Positions 38,385-52,265 of a stretch of 64,000 nucleotides of DNA are shown piece after piece (the stretch's first letter is position 1; each line of letters opens with the position of its first letter). Both the position numbers and the translations under genes were made by a program. The stretch is from Pseudomonas sp. 10S4 (GTDB lineage: Bacteria > Pseudomonadota > Gammaproteobacteria > Pseudomonadales > Pseudomonadaceae): positions 6,448,001 through 6,512,000 of the forward strand of contig NZ_CP133774.1 of the NCBI RefSeq assembly GCF_034344865.1. Reading direction: 5' to 3'. Under the pieces are notes generated by a model that was given only the letters and a program-made list of their open reading frames with translations, ran no database searches and was not told the origin of the DNA.

Positions 38385-40656
38385 TCAAGCCATTTCAGCC
38401 GTGGTCTCGAACTCGAAGGTCAACTCGCCGTCCTTAAGGTCGATGTGAACCACACCACCATGGTCAGCCAATTCACCAAAGAGAATCTCCTCAGCCAGCG
38501 GACGCTTGATCTTGTCCTGGATCAAACGCGCCATTGGTCGAGCGCCCATTGCCGAGTCGTAGCCACCCGCTGCCAGCCAACTGCGTGCAGCGTCGGTCAC
38601 TTCCAGCTGCACGCGCTTGTCTTCCAACTGCGCCTGAAGTTCGGTAAGGAACTTGTCCACCACGCTTTTGATGACCTCATGACTGAGGCGACCAAACTGG
38701 ATAATGGTGTCCAGACGGTTGCGGAACTCTGGCGTAAAGCTCTTCTTGATCACTTCCATCGCATCGGACGAGTGGTCCTGATGGGTGAAACCGATCGAAG
38801 CGCGGGCTGCGGTTTCGGCGCCGGCGTTGGTCGTCATGATGACAATCACGTTACGGAAATCCGCCTTGCGCCCGTTGTTATCAGTCAGCGTACCGTGATC
38901 CATGACCTGCAACAGCAGGTTGAACACGTCGGGGTGGGCCTTCTCGATCTCGTCGAGCAGCACATACGCAGTGCGGTTGCTTGGTGATGGCTTCGGTCAG
39001 CAGGCCGCCCTGGTCGAACCCGACATAGCCCGGAGGTGCACCGATCAGACGCGATACGGTGTGGCGCTCCATGTACTCGGACATGTCGAAGCGAACCAGC
39101 TCGATGCCCAGCGCCTTGGCCAACTGACGCGCCGCTTCGGTTTTACCGACACCGGTAGGCCCGGCGAACAGGAACGAACCAACTGGCTTGTCAGGCGACT
39201 TGAGGCCGGCACGGGACAGTTTGATCGCAGTCGACAACGAGTCGATCGCGGCATCCTGACCAAACACCGTCAGCTTCAGGTCACGCTCAAGGTTACGCAG
39301 CAGCTCTCTGTCGGAACTGTTGACGTGCTTAGGCGGAATCCGCGCGATTTTCGCGACGATGTCCTCGACCTGAGGCACTTCGATGCGTTTCACGCGTTTC
39401 TCGATTGGCTGCAGGCGCTGGTAGGCACCCGCCTCGTCGATAACGTCGATAGCTTTGTCCGGCATGTGCCGGTCATTGATGTAGCGTGACGCCAGTTCAG
39501 CCGCTGCACGCAGGGCTTCATCGCTGTACTCGATGCCGTGGTGCGTTTCGAAACGCCCTTTCAGGCCGCGCAGGATGCTGATGGTGTCTTCTACCGAAGG
39601 CTCCGACACATCGACCTTCTGGAAGCGTCGTGCCAAGGCACGGTCCTTCTCGAAGATCCCGCGGAATTCCTGGAACGTGGTCGAACCGATGCAGCGGATA
39701 TCGCCGGACGACAGCAACGGCTTGAGCAGGTTCGAGGCATCCATGACGCCACCGGACGCGGCACCCGCACCAATGATGGTATGGATTTCGTCGATGAACA
39801 GGATCGCCTGCGGACGTTTTTTCAGCTCATTGAGCAACGCCTTGAAGCGTTTCTCGAAATCACCGCGGTATTTGGTCCCGGCCAGCAAGGCCCCCAAGTC
39901 AAGGGAGTAAACCACGCTGTTGGCCAGCAGGTCCGGCACCTGATTGTCGACAATGCGCTTGGCCAGGCCTTCGGCAATCGCGGTTTTACCCACGCCAGCC
40001 TCGCCCACCAGCAGCGGATTGTTTTTGCGACGACGCGCCAGGATCTGCGCGACACGCTCGACTTCGAGCTCACGGCCTACCAGCGGATCGATTCGACCCT
40101 GGCGCGCGAGTTCGTTGAGGTTGCTGGCATAAGCATCCAGGGGATTGCCTGAAGAAGAAGACTCACCGCCCTCGTCGTCCTGCATATCTTGCTCACCTTC
40201 AGAGTGATCGCCGTGCCCCGGCACTTTGGAAATGCCATGGGCGATGTAGTTGACGACATCAATGCGGGCAACGCTCTGCTGTTTCAGCAGGAACACCGCC
40301 TGACTTTCTTGCTCACTGAAGATTGCGACCAGCACGTTGGCGCCAGTCACTTCGCGTTTGCCCGAGCTCTGTACGTGAAAGACAGCACGCTGCAGAACAC
40401 GCTGGAAGCCCAGGGTTGGTTGGGTCTCGCGATCCTCGTCATGAACGGGGATCAACGGCGTGGTGGAGTCGATGAACTCCTGCAGGTCATGCTTGAGTTT
40501 GTCGAGGTTTGCGCCGCATGCACGCAAAACGGTGGCGGCAGCCTCATTGTCCAATAGGGCCAGCAAGAGGTGTTCGACGGTCATGAATTCATGACGCTTC
40601 GAACGAGCCTCCTTGAAGGCTAGATTGAGGGTGACTTCGAGCTCGCGGTTTAACAT
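38385..40656 (-). CDS. clpA: ClpA ATPase of the ClpAP protease, frameshifted
   Basis: ClpA unfolds proteins for ClpP. The N-domain with two Clp repeats (residues 1 to about 145), first AAA module (Walker [31 protein letters not shown]) and second module (Walker [19 protein letters not shown]) are present. After [10 protein letters not shown] an extra base at about 38,964-38,966 shifts the frame, and [18 protein letters not shown] continues in the other frame to the normal end. Removing one base gives 756 aa, the family length. The 45 bases after the junction (GAC GAG ATC GAG AAG GCC CAC CCC) are richer in G/C-ending codons than the flanks. clpS, the N-degron adaptor, lies 30 bp upstream on the same strand. 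Confidence 0.92.
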
Positions 40657-40686
40657 AGCTTCACCTCATACCCAAGTGGTCGGCGA

Positions 40687-41070
40687 TTAACCGTCCTTCT
40701 CGATTTCACAGAGTAGCGGATGCTGGCTTTCCCTGGCGTACTGGTTGACCTGCATGGCCTTCGTCTCGGCGATGTCGCGGGTAAACACTCCACATACTGC
40801 CCGTCCTTCTGTGTGGACGGCCAGCATGACCTTGGTCGCCAGCTCGCGATTCAGGTTAAAAAACACCTCGAGCACTTCGACGACGAAATCCATCGGTGTG
40901 TAGTCATCATTAAACAAAACCACCTTGTACATCGGCGGCGCCTGTAAAGCAGGCTTGGCCTCCTGAACAGCAATGCCTGCGGAATCGTCGTCGTGCTCCT
41001 CCGGGAGATCTTTCTGGAGAGTCGGGCGATCCTGATTGAATGTTAGTCGAATCTGGCTGATTGCATGCAT
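40687..41070 (-). CDS. clpS: ClpS adaptor of ClpAP
   Basis: The 127-aa adaptor recognises N-degron residues and delivers substrates to ClpA. The binding-pocket segment [20 protein letters not shown] and the [20 protein letters not shown] part are conserved; the N-terminal 45 residues are the variable ClpA-engaging tail. It lies directly upstream of clpA and divergent from cspD, the standard Pseudomonas arrangement. Confidence 0.95.
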   Translation of the reverse strand: MHAISQIRLTFNQDRPTLQKDLPEEHDDDSAGIAVQEAKPALQAPPMYKVVLFNDDYTPMDFVVEVLEVFFNLNRELATKVMLAVHTEGRAVCGVFTRDIAETKAMQVNQYARESQHPLLCEIEKDG

Positions 41071-41150
41071 GGAAAGAAAGGTTCGTCAGTTGTGCAAATA
41101 CAGTGGTGGGGGCGGCTATCAACGATTTCAACTCCGACTGCCCAGTCACC

Positions 41151-41178
41151 TTGACTATCGGGAAAACGGTGTTACAAC
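41151..41178 (+). promoter_or_regulatory. Candidate promoter of cspD
   Basis: TTGACT and TACAAC with a 16-bp spacer lie about 115 bp before the cspD start, leaving a long leader of the kind cold-shock-domain genes often have. The match is moderate. Confidence 0.3.
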
Positions 41179-41295
41179 CAATAGAGCCCACAGTGGGTAA
41201 AAAAGGTCCGCGGAGTCAATCTTATTTATGAGATTCGACTGCGGATGTACTGGATGATACTCCAGTGATGGAGTCTGTTGCAGAGGGATATGAGC

Positions 41296-41577
41296 ATGGC
41301 AGTCGGTAAGGTGAAGTGGTTCAACAATGCCAAGGGGTTCGGTTTCATTAATACCGACGCCAGAGAAGGACGCGATGAGGACGGCAAAGAGATCGACTTC
41401 TTTGCCCACTATTCGGCCATCGACATGGAGGGCTACAAAACCCTCAAGGCCGGACAATCCGTAAACTTCGAGATCATCCAGGGACCCAAAGGCCTGCACG
41501 CGGTGAAGATCACGGCTGCCACTACTGCGAACGAACACACCGCACCTTCCATCCACAAAGAATCGGTGTCGAGCTGA
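41296..41577 (+). CDS. cspD: Cold-shock-domain protein CspD
   Basis: The 93-aa protein begins [20 protein letters not shown], the RNP1-bearing cold-shock domain that binds single-stranded nucleic acid. Compared with a usual 70-residue CspD it has extra residues in the loop ([13 protein letters not shown]) and a 15-residue C-terminal tail. I chose the ATG at 41296 because AGAGGG sits 8 bases upstream; an ATG two codons earlier is too close to it. Divergent from clpS; followed by a strong terminator. Confidence 0.92.
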   Translation: MAVGKVKWFNNAKGFGFINTDAREGRDEDGKEIDFFAHYSAIDMEGYKTLKAGQSVNFEIIQGPKGLHAVKITAATTANEHTAPSIHKESVSS

Positions 41578-41604
41578 CGCAACCCGTCATCCAGTCATGA
41601 AAAA

Positions 41605-41626
41605 ACCGCCCGAAGGCGGTTTTTTT
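41605..41626. terminator. Bidirectional terminator cspD/icd
   Basis: ACCGCC-CGAA-GGCGGT is flanked by A5 and T7 runs, so it serves both the plus-strand cspD and the minus-strand icd. Confidence 0.93.
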
Positions 41627-41638
41627 GGTGCAAATTTC

Positions 41639-42895
41639 TTACATGTGCGAAATCAGCGCATCGCCGAAGCCGGAAGAAGACACCAGTTTGGCGCCTTCCA
41701 TCAGACGCTCGAAATCATAGGTCACGGTCTTGGCGGAAATCGCGCCGTTGGTGCCTTTGATGATCAGATCAGCCGCTTCGGTCCAGCCCATATGACGCAG
41801 CATCATCTCGGCGGACAGGATCAGCGAGCCCGGGTTGACCTGGTCTTTGCCGGCATATTTCGGCGCAGTACCGTGGGTCGCTTCGAACATGGCGATAGTG
41901 TCGGACAGGTTGGCACCCGGCGCGATACCGATACCGCCTACTTCAGCCGCCAGGGCGTCGGAGAGGTAGTCGCCGTTCAGGTTCAGGGTCGCGATCACAT
42001 CGTACTCAGCCGGGCGCAGCAGGATCTGCTGGAGCATGGCGTCGGCGATGGCATCCTTGACGATGACGTTCTTGCCGGTTTTCGGGTTCTTGAACTGCAT
42101 CCACGGACCGCCGTCGAGCAGGGTCGCGCCGAACTCTTCAGCCGCCACTTCGTAGGCCCACTCCTTGAAGGCACCTTCGGTGAACTTCATGATGTTGCCT
42201 TTGTGCACGATGGTCAGCGAATCGCGGTCGTTGTCGACCACATATTGCAGAGCCTTGCGCGCCAGACGCTTGGTGCCTTGCAGCGAAACCGGCTTGATAC
42301 CGATACCGCAGTTTTCGTCGAAGCGGATCTTGGTGACGCCCATTTCATCTTTCAGGAACTTGATGACTTTGGTCGCTTCCGGCGAACCGGCCTTCCACTC
42401 GATGCCGGCGTAGATGTCTTCCGAGTTCTCACGGAAGATCGTCATGTCGACGTCGCCCGGCTTCTTGACCGGGCTCGGCACGCCTTCGAACCAGCGTACC
42501 GGACGCAGGCAGACGTAAAGGTCGAGTTGTTGGCGCAGGGCCACGTTCAGCGAACGGATGCCGCCACCGACCGGGGTGGTCAGAGGGCCCTTGATGGAAA
42601 CCACGTAATCCTTGACTGCGTCCAGGGTTTCCTGAGGCAGCCAGGTGTCCTGATCGTAAACCTGAGTCGCTTTTTCCCCGGCGTAGACTTCCATCCAGGA
42701 AATTTTGCGCTCGCCGCCGTAAGCCTTCTTAACAGCAGCATCGACAACCTTGATCATGACCGGGCTGATATCAACGCCGATGCCATCACCTTCAATGAAG
42801 GGGATGATCGGGTTGTTAGGAACATTGAGAGAATGGTCTGCATTGACGGTGATTTTGTCGCCGACTGCTGGAACCTGAATCTTCTTGTATCCCAT
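41639..42895 (-). CDS. icd: NADP-dependent isocitrate dehydrogenase (dimeric)
   Basis: The 418-aa TCA-cycle enzyme converts isocitrate to 2-oxoglutarate. Substrate loop [13 protein letters not shown] is present, with the serine (about residue 115) that AceK phosphorylates in E. coli to divert carbon to AceA. The cofactor part [20 protein letters not shown] and [20 protein letters not shown] follows. The ATG at 42895 begins the conserved [15 protein letters not shown]. It is divergent from the unrelated monomeric idh gene, so the organism has two isocitrate dehydrogenases side by side. Confidence 0.97.
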   Translation of the reverse strand: MGYKKIQVPAVGDKITVNADHSLNVPNNPIIPFIEGDGIGVDISPVMIKVVDAAVKKAYGGERKISWMEVYAGEKATQVYDQDTWLPQETLDAVKDYVVSIKGPLTTPVGGGIRSLNVALRQQLDLYVCLRPVRWFEGVPSPVKKPGDVDMTIFRENSEDIYAGIEWKAGSPEATKVIKFLKDEMGVTKIRFDENCGIGIKPVSLQGTKRLARKALQYVVDNDRDSLTIVHKGNIMKFTEGAFKEWAYEVAAEEFGATLLDGGPWMQFKNPKTGKNVIVKDAIADAMLQQILLRPAEYDVIATLNLNGDYLSDALAAEVGGIGIAPGANLSDTIAMFEATHGTAPKYAGKDQVNPGSLILSAEMMLRHMGWTEAADLIIKGTNGAISAKTVTYDFERLMEGAKLVSSSGFGDALISHM

Positions 42896-43389
42896 GCTGA
42901 ACTCCATTGTTTGGATTGAACATCTGGCTTCGTTCGAGCGTACCCCAGTTAAATCAGCGCGCAAACCCTATGTTCCACCCATCTGCCGCAAAGCTGTGCA
43001 GTTCGTGATCTACAAGCCTGAAAGCAAAGGGAAAAGCGCCAAACTCAAGCACGGTGCAAGACTCTACGCCGCCCGCCGCCCTGCGACCTTTAGACCAATG
43101 GACGAGAATCGTTGCATATGAACCATCGGCAGATTGCCAGCTACCTATGTATAATGCCGCCGCTGACCGAAGGGTCACAAAGGCCAAGCTCTCTATTACG
43201 AGACTTTCAGCCAGATTGAAGCCGGGTTGTTACCGCAGCCCACCCGCTTGACGCTCGACTGATGCACCCAACATCACCGCGAAGAAACCTCGACATTCGG
43301 CTCATGGATGACTTTGAACGAACGCGCTTACACGGCGCCCCTCGAGTTTCGGCGCACGCTTTAGCAAAGAAGAGAGAGTTAATCCGAAT
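42896..43389. other. Divergent intergenic region icd/idh
   Basis: A 494-bp gap. A TATAAT at 43,150-43,155 preceded by TATG is a possible -10 for idh, with no good -35. Short open frames are not conserved. I see no repeat or RNA structure. Confidence 0.45.
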
Positions 43390-45614
<2,225 letters not shown>

Positions 45615-45630
45615 GGTTGTAAGGATGCAA

Positions 45631-45659
45631 AGAAGCCCCGGCCCCGTGCCGGGGCTTCT
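45631..45659 (+). terminator. Rho-independent terminator of idh
   Basis: AGAAGCCCCGG and CCGGGGCTTCT form an 11-bp stem 16 bp after the idh stop; the trailing T run is short. Confidence 0.8.
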
Positions 45660-45694
45660 GCTTGTGGCACACATTCAAATGTGAACGCTGGACA

Positions 45695-45787
45695 ATGTGG
45701 GAGCGGGCTTGCTCGCGAATGCGGCTTATCATTCAACATCTTTATTGACTGACCCACCGCATTCGCGAGCAAGCCCGCTCCCACATT
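45695..45787. repeat. REPIN (REP doublet hairpin), copy B
   Basis: Arms of about 30 bp (AATGTGGGAGCGGGCTTGCT and on) flank a 32-bp spacer whose ends (CTTATCATTCAACAT and GACTGACCC) match copy A at 20,886. Shared spacers show both descend from one mobile REPIN rather than from independent REPs. Confidence 0.9.
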
Positions 45788-45823
45788 TGATCGTGTTCAA
45801 ACAGTAAGAATCGAGGAAGTCCT

Positions 45824-46270
45824 ATGGCCTGGCTACCCCACATCACCGTCGCCACTATCGTCGAAGACAACGGCCGGTTCCTGATGGTCGAAGAACTCAA
45901 GGGCGGACAAGCGGTACTCAACCAACCCGCCGGCCATCTGGACCCGGACGAAACCCTGATCGAAGCCGCCGTGCGCGAAACCCTCGAAGAAACCGGCTGG
46001 GACGTCGAGCCGACGGGCGTGGTGGGCATTTACCTCTACACCGCACCGAGCAACGGCGTGACCTATCAGCGGGTCTGCTTCACCGCCAAAGCGCTGAAAC
46101 ACCACCCCGACTATCAGCTGGATGACGGCATCGTCGGCGCCAAATGGCTGACCCGTGACGAATTGGTAGAACAGCGCGCAAACTGGCGCAGTGAGCTGAT
46201 CATCCGCTGCATCGATGATTATCTGGACGGTAAACACTTCGGTCTCGAACTGATCCGCCCTTCTCTTTAG
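45824..46270 (+). CDS. Nudix hydrolase, NudJ-like phosphatase
   Basis: The 148-aa protein has a complete Nudix box (GHLDPDETLIEAAVRETLEE then TGWDV) at about residues 39-61. It resembles NudJ, which acts on thiamine pyrophosphate precursors and nucleotides, and lies just upstream of mnmA as NudJ does in E. coli. Substrate is not proven. It begins at MAWLPHITVATIVEDNGRFL behind GAGGAAG, and the mnmA start follows 60 nt after its stop. Confidence 0.88.
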   Translation: MAWLPHITVATIVEDNGRFLMVEELKGGQAVLNQPAGHLDPDETLIEAAVRETLEETGWDVEPTGVVGIYLYTAPSNGVTYQRVCFTAKALKHHPDYQLDDGIVGAKWLTRDELVEQRANWRSELIIRCIDDYLDGKHFGLELIRPSL

Positions 46271-46329
46271 CCTTGCGGGCTTCGGCCTGTTAGAATCGCG
46301 TCCTTTTTCAAGACACTCATTGAATCCCT

Positions 46330-47475
46330 ATGCGTGATCCAGCCCCTTCTGACACACAAAAGAAGCGCGTCATTGTCGGCATGTCCGGCGGCGTGGACTC
46401 TTCCGTTTCCGCTCTCCTGCTGATCGAGCAGGGTTACGAGGTGGAAGGCCTGTTCATGAAGAACTGGGAAGAAGACGATGGAACGGAATACTGCACCGCC
46501 ATGGACGACCTGGCGGATGCGCAGGCTGTGTGCGACAAGATTGGCATCAAGCTGCACACCGCCAACTTCGCCGCCGAGTACTGGGACAACGTGTTCGAAC
46601 ACTTCCTGGCCGAATACAAAGCCGGGCGCACGCCGAATCCGGACATCCTGTGTAACCGCGAGATCAAGTTCAAGGCGTTCCTCGACTACGCCATGATGCT
46701 CGGCGCCGACCTGATCGCCACCGGCCACTACGTGCGCCGCCGCGACATCGATGGCCGCACCGAGTTGCTCAAGGGCCTGGACCCGAACAAGGACCAGAGC
46801 TACTTCCTGCACGCCGTGGGCGGTGAACAGATCGCCAAGACCCTGTTCCCGGTCGGCGAGCTGGAAAAACCCGAAGTCCGCGCGATTGCCGAGAAACACG
46901 AACTGGCCACCGCGAAGAAAAAGGATTCCACCGGGATCTGCTTTATCGGCGAACGCCGCTTCAGCGACTTCCTCAAGCAGTACCTGCCGGCGCAGCCAGG
47001 CGAGATCAAGACCACCGAAGGTGAAGTCATTGGCCGTCACCACGGCTTGATGTACCACACCATCGGTCAGCGCCAGGGCCTGGGCATCGGCGGCTTGAAA
47101 GACGCCAGTGACGAGCCGTGGTATGTGCTGATCAAGGATCTGGTCAACAACGAGCTGATCGTTGGCCAGGGCAATGATCACCCGTATCTGTTCTCCCGCG
47201 CCCTGCTCGCCTCGGACATCTATTGGGTCAACCCGATTGATCTGAGCGAATCCCGCCGTTTGACCGCCAAGGTCCGTTATCGCCAAAGCGACCAGCCTTG
47301 CACGCTGGAAAAGACCGCCACCGGCTACCGCGCGATCTTCGATGACCCGCAACGCGCGGTCACCCCAGGCCAATCCGTGGTGTTCTATGACGGGGAAATC
47401 TGCCTCGGCGGCGGCGTGATCGAAATTGCCGAGCCGTGGACCAGCAAAGGCACTCCTCAAGGCGCACAGCAATGA
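46330..47475 (+). CDS. mnmA: tRNA-specific 2-thiouridylase MnmA
   Basis: The 381-aa enzyme thiolates U34 of tRNA-Glu, -Gln and -Lys with sulfur relayed by TusBCD-TusE, whose genes lie at 23,059-24,441. The PP-loop [19 protein letters not shown] binds ATP. The catalytic cysteine pair is in [14 protein letters not shown] and [13 protein letters not shown]. Its stop overlaps the hflD start (ATGA), so the two are coupled. Confidence 0.96.
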   Translation: MRDPAPSDTQKKRVIVGMSGGVDSSVSALLLIEQGYEVEGLFMKNWEEDDGTEYCTAMDDLADAQAVCDKIGIKLHTANFAAEYWDNVFEHFLAEYKAGRTPNPDILCNREIKFKAFLDYAMMLGADLIATGHYVRRRDIDGRTELLKGLDPNKDQSYFLHAVGGEQIAKTLFPVGELEKPEVRAIAEKHELATAKKKDSTGICFIGERRFSDFLKQYLPAQPGEIKTTEGEVIGRHHGLMYHTIGQRQGLGIGGLKDASDEPWYVLIKDLVNNELIVGQGNDHPYLFSRALLASDIYWVNPIDLSESRRLTAKVRYRQSDQPCTLEKTATGYRAIFDDPQRAVTPGQSVVFYDGEICLGGGVIEIAEPWTSKGTPQGAQQ

Positions 47476-48095
47476 GCCCGACTCAGGAGCAATTGACGGC
47501 ACTGGGCGGCGTGTTTCTCGCCGCCGTGCTGGTGGACAAGATCGCCAAGAGCGGCCAGACCAGCGAAGCCGGCCTGACGTGCATGCTCGGCAGCTTGCTG
47601 ATTCGCGACCCCAAGGACACCCTGGAAGTCTACGGCGGCGACGACATCAATCTGCGTGAAGGCTATCGCGCGTTGATCGGTGCCCTGGAACGCGACCCGA
47701 GCACCCTGCAGCGCGAACCACTGCGTTATGCCCTGGCGATGCTGGGTCTTGAGCGTCAATTGGCCAAGCGTGGCGACATGCTCGAGGTGATCGGCAAGCG
47801 CCTGCCACAGATTCAATCCCAGGTTGAGCACTTCGGTCCGGCCCACGAAAACGTGATCGCGGCCTGCGGTGCGCTGTATCAGGACACCCTGAGCACCTTG
47901 CGCCAACGGATCCAGGTCCACGGCGACATGCGTAACTTGCAGCAACCGAGCAACGCCTCGAAGATCCGCGCGCTGTTGCTCGCCGGGATTCGTTCGGCGC
48001 GGTTGTGGCGGCAGTTGGGCGGCCATCGCTGGCAGCTGGTGATTAGCCGTCGCAAGTTGCTCAAAGAGCTTTACCCGCTGATGCGCAGCAGCTGA
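47472..48095 (+). CDS. hflD: HflD (DUF489) protein
   Basis: The 207-aa protein [20 protein letters not shown] is the HflD homologue, known in E. coli as a peripheral membrane protein affecting lambda lysogeny and placed between mnmA and purB. The all-helical sequence with [19 protein letters not shown] matches. Start at 47472 overlaps the mnmA stop. Cellular role beyond this is unclear. Confidence 0.9.
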   Translation: MSPTQEQLTALGGVFLAAVLVDKIAKSGQTSEAGLTCMLGSLLIRDPKDTLEVYGGDDINLREGYRALIGALERDPSTLQREPLRYALAMLGLERQLAKRGDMLEVIGKRLPQIQSQVEHFGPAHENVIAACGALYQDTLSTLRQRIQVHGDMRNLQQPSNASKIRALLLAGIRSARLWRQLGGHRWQLVISRRKLLKELYPLMRSS

Positions 48096-48135
48096 ACCGC
48101 GCCCGCAACACCGCTTTGTAGTCAGTAACGCGTAG

Positions 48136-49594
<1,459 letters not shown>

Positions 49595-49616
49595 TCGACC
49601 GCTTGACCCTTTTGAG

Positions 49617-49641
49617 ACGCCCGGCAGCGCCGGGCGTTTTT
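49617..49641 (+). terminator. Rho-independent terminator of purB
   Basis: ACGCCCGGC-AGC-GCCGGGCGT followed by TTTTT, about 22 bp after the purB stop. Confidence 0.95.
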
Positions 49642-49680
49642 ATTCCCGTCTGAAAAGTGCATTTTTTCAATAGGTTACAC

Positions 49681-50850
49681 ATGAATCCTGATATTCCTCT
49701 TCAACTTCTGGGTGGCATCACGGCACGCGAATTCCTGCGTGACTACTGGCAGAAAAAACCGCTGCTGATCCGCCAGGCGATCCCCGATTTCGAAAGCCCG
49801 ATCGATCCCGACGAACTGGCCGGCCTGGCGCTTGAAGAAGAAGTTGAATCGCGCCTGGTGATCGAGCACGGTGAGCGTCCTTGGGAATTGCGCCGCGGCC
49901 CGTTCGCCGAAGACGAATTCAGCAAGCTGCCGGAAACCGAGTGGACCCTGCTGGTTCAAGCGGTTGACCAATTCGTGCCAGAAGTGGGCGAGTTGCTGGA
50001 GCAGTTCCGCTTCCTGCCGAGCTGGCGCGTCGACGACGTGATGATCAGCTTCGCCGCCCCCGGTGGCAGCGTCGGCCCGCACTTCGATAACTACGACGTG
50101 TTCCTGCTGCAAGGCCACGGCAAGCGCAACTGGAAAATCGGCCAGATGTGCGATTCCGAGAGCAAGCTGCTGCCACACGCAGACCTGCGCATCCTCGCCG
50201 ACTTCGAAGCCACCGATGAGTGGGTTCTGGAACCGGGCGACATGCTCTACCTGCCGCCGCGCCTGGCTCACTGCGGCGTCGCGATTGATGACTGCATGAC
50301 CTACTCGGTCGGCTTCCGCGCCCCAAGCGCCTCTGAAGTGCTGACTCATTTCACCGACTTCCTCAGCCAGTTCCTGACAGATGAAGAGCGTTACACCGAT
50401 GCCGACGCCCTGCCGGCAGTCGATCCGCACCAGATCCAGCACGACGCCCTTGATCGCCTGAAAGCTTTGCTGGCCGAGCACATGAGCGATGAGCGCCTGC
50501 TGCTGACCTGGTTCGGCCAGTACATGACCGAGCCGCGCTACCCGGAACTGGTGGTCGGCCCGGAAGAAATCGAAGAAGAAGACTTCCTCGCCAGCCTGGA
50601 ACAAGGTGCTGTGCTTATTCGCAACCCAAGCGCGCGCATGGCCTGGTCCGAAGTCGATGACGACCTGCTGCTGTTCGCCAGCGGCCAGAGCCGTTACCTG
50701 CCGGGCAAACTGCGCGAGTTGCTGAAGCTGATCTGCGCTGCTGACGCCCTGCACACCGATAACCTTGGTGACTGGCTGAACGACGAAGACGGCCGCGGCC
50801 TGCTGTGCGAGCTGGTCAAGCAAGGCAGCCTGGGGTTTGCTGATGAATAA
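49681..50850 (+). CDS. roxA: RoxA/YcfD-like cupin ribosomal oxygenase
   Basis: The 389-aa JmjC-type protein fits the YcfD/RoxA family, 2-oxoglutarate/Fe(II) oxygenases that hydroxylate an arginine of ribosomal protein L16. The metal-binding HxD (GSVGPHFDNYDVFLLQ, His134 and Asp136) and distal His197 (PPRLAHCGVA) are present, with the helical dimer domain and C-terminal winged helix after about residue 240. The ATG at 49681 begins the conserved MNPDIPLQLLGGITAREFL. The next gene starts 8 nt before its end. Confidence 0.88.
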   Translation: MNPDIPLQLLGGITAREFLRDYWQKKPLLIRQAIPDFESPIDPDELAGLALEEEVESRLVIEHGERPWELRRGPFAEDEFSKLPETEWTLLVQAVDQFVPEVGELLEQFRFLPSWRVDDVMISFAAPGGSVGPHFDNYDVFLLQGHGKRNWKIGQMCDSESKLLPHADLRILADFEATDEWVLEPGDMLYLPPRLAHCGVAIDDCMTYSVGFRAPSASEVLTHFTDFLSQFLTDEERYTDADALPAVDPHQIQHDALDRLKALLAEHMSDERLLLTWFGQYMTEPRYPELVVGPEEIEEEDFLASLEQGAVLIRNPSARMAWSEVDDDLLLFASGQSRYLPGKLRELLKLICAADALHTDNLGDWLNDEDGRGLLCELVKQGSLGFADE

Positions 50851-51268
50851 AATACACGTTCGTGTCGCAGACTGGCAGAAGGATATCGCCGAGATACGGC
50901 GCATTCGTGAGACGGTGTTCATCGCCGAGCAATCCGTTCCGCCTGAGCTGGAATGGGATGCCGATGACGCCACAGCGGTGCATTTCCTCGCTTTCGAAGG
51001 CGACTTTCCGATTGGCACCGCCCGCCTGCTGCCCGATGGTCACATTGGCCGGGTTTCGGTACTCAAGGATTGGCGCGGCTTGAAAGTCGGCGATGCGCTG
51101 ATGCAAGCGGTGATCGGCGAGGCCGAGAAGCGCGGGCTGAAGCAGCAGATGCTGAGTGCACAGGTACAGGCCACAGCGTTCTATGAGCGCTTGGGGTTTA
51201 GCCTGGTCAGTGAGGAATTCCTGGAAGCCGGGATACCGCATGTGGACATGGTTCGGCATTCGGCCTAG
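50843..51268 (+). CDS. GNAT-family N-acetyltransferase (ElaA/YjcF-like)
   Basis: The 141-aa protein has the GNAT core: IGTARLLPDGHIGRVSVLKD, then DWRGLKVGDALMQAVIGEA (acetyl-CoA loop) and ATAFYERLGFSLVSEEFLEA. Acceptor unknown. It overlaps the roxA-like gene by 8 nt and is likely translated with it; a REP pair follows. Confidence 0.88.
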   Translation: MNKIHVRVADWQKDIAEIRRIRETVFIAEQSVPPELEWDADDATAVHFLAFEGDFPIGTARLLPDGHIGRVSVLKDWRGLKVGDALMQAVIGEAEKRGLKQQMLSAQVQATAFYERLGFSLVSEEFLEAGIPHVDMVRHSA

Positions 51269-51271
51269 CCC

Positions 51272-51367
51272 TTGTGGCGAGGGAGCTTGCTCCCGCTGGG
51301 CTGCGCAGCAGACCCAAGATTTTGGGGCCGCTTCGCGCCCCAGCGGGAGCCAGCTCCCTCGCCACAA
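51272..51367. repeat. REP pair (inverted)
   Basis: TTGTGGCGAGGGAGCTTGCT at the left and CCAGCTCCCTCGCCACAA at the right form a nearly perfect 29-bp hairpin with a 38-bp spacer containing a second small stem. Confidence 0.85.
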
Positions 51368-51503
51368 AAACAGCCTGTGAACACCATCAAATCGCCCCGC
51401 CATCCTTGGATGCCGGGGCGTTTTGCTGTCTACGATTCAACTTGCCCCACCCTGGGCCGACAAACTGGCAATATCAAGCCTTTAGAAAGCGGAGATAACG
51501 GAC

Positions 51504-52265
51504 ATGTCCCTACGCACCCTGCTCACCACGCTGTTGTTGACCTGCAGTTTTTCGGTCATGGCCGCCACCGAGATCGTGCCCCTGAGCTACCGCACCAGCG
51601 CCGACATGCTGCCGGTGGCGCAGAATTTTATTGGCAAGGACGGCCAGGTCAGCGCCTATGGCAACCAACTGATCGTCAACGCAGAACCTGACAAGATCGA
51701 CGAACTTAAGACCTTCATCGCCCAACTCGACACCGCACCCAAACGCCTGCTGATCACTGTCGACACCAACGAAAACAACTTCCAGGGCGATCAGGGTTAC
51801 TCCGTGAACGGCGCCGCGCCGAGCCAGACCCGGATCATCAATCGCAGCACCGACAGCCGTGACGGCGGCATCCAGCAGGTTCAGGCCAGCGAAGGTTCGC
51901 CGGCACTGATCCAGGTTGGCCAGAGCGTGCCGCTGACCAGCACGCAAACCGATACTTACGGTCGCGTGCAAAGCCAGACTCAGTATCGCAACGTCACCCA
52001 GGGGTTCTACGTCACCGCCAGCGTCACTGGCGACATCGTTCACCTGGCGATCAGTACCAACCGTGACCGCATGAGCCAGGAACGTCCCGATGTAGTGAAT
52101 GTGCAAAGTACCGACACAACTGTCACGGGGCGCCTGGGCGAGTGGATCACCCTGGCCGGCGTGAATCGCCAGACTCAGGCCGACAAACAGGGCATAACCC
52201 GCAGCTACTCTACTCAGGGCCGGGATGACATGACCTTGCGGGTGAAAGTCGACACGCTGGACTAA
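51504..52265 (+). CDS. Secretin N-domain-like periplasmic protein
   Basis: The 253-aa precursor has a signal peptide (MSLRTLLTTLLLTCSFSVMA). Residues about 24-75 (EIVPLSYRTSADMLPVAQNF, then NQLIVNAEPDKIDELKTFIA) read like the secretin short domain (NolW/STN type) that precedes the outer-membrane pore of type II, III or IV pilus secretins, but no pore domain follows. The C-terminal half (EWITLAGVNRQTQADKQGIT) is unassigned. The start follows GGAGATAACGGAC. It is a conserved Pseudomonas protein upstream of aceA with no known role. Confidence 0.7.
   Translation: MSLRTLLTTLLLTCSFSVMAATEIVPLSYRTSADMLPVAQNFIGKDGQVSAYGNQLIVNAEPDKIDELKTFIAQLDTAPKRLLITVDTNENNFQGDQGYSVNGAAPSQTRIINRSTDSRDGGIQQVQASEGSPALIQVGQSVPLTSTQTDTYGRVQSQTQYRNVTQGFYVTASVTGDIVHLAISTNRDRMSQERPDVVNVQSTDTTVTGRLGEWITLAGVNRQTQADKQGITRSYSTQGRDDMTLRVKVDTLD

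Noticed and set aside
38900..38975. Programmed frameshift in clpA
   Set aside because: No slippery heptamer or downstream structure; an internal shift near Walker B would make no useful product, and correction needs base removal.
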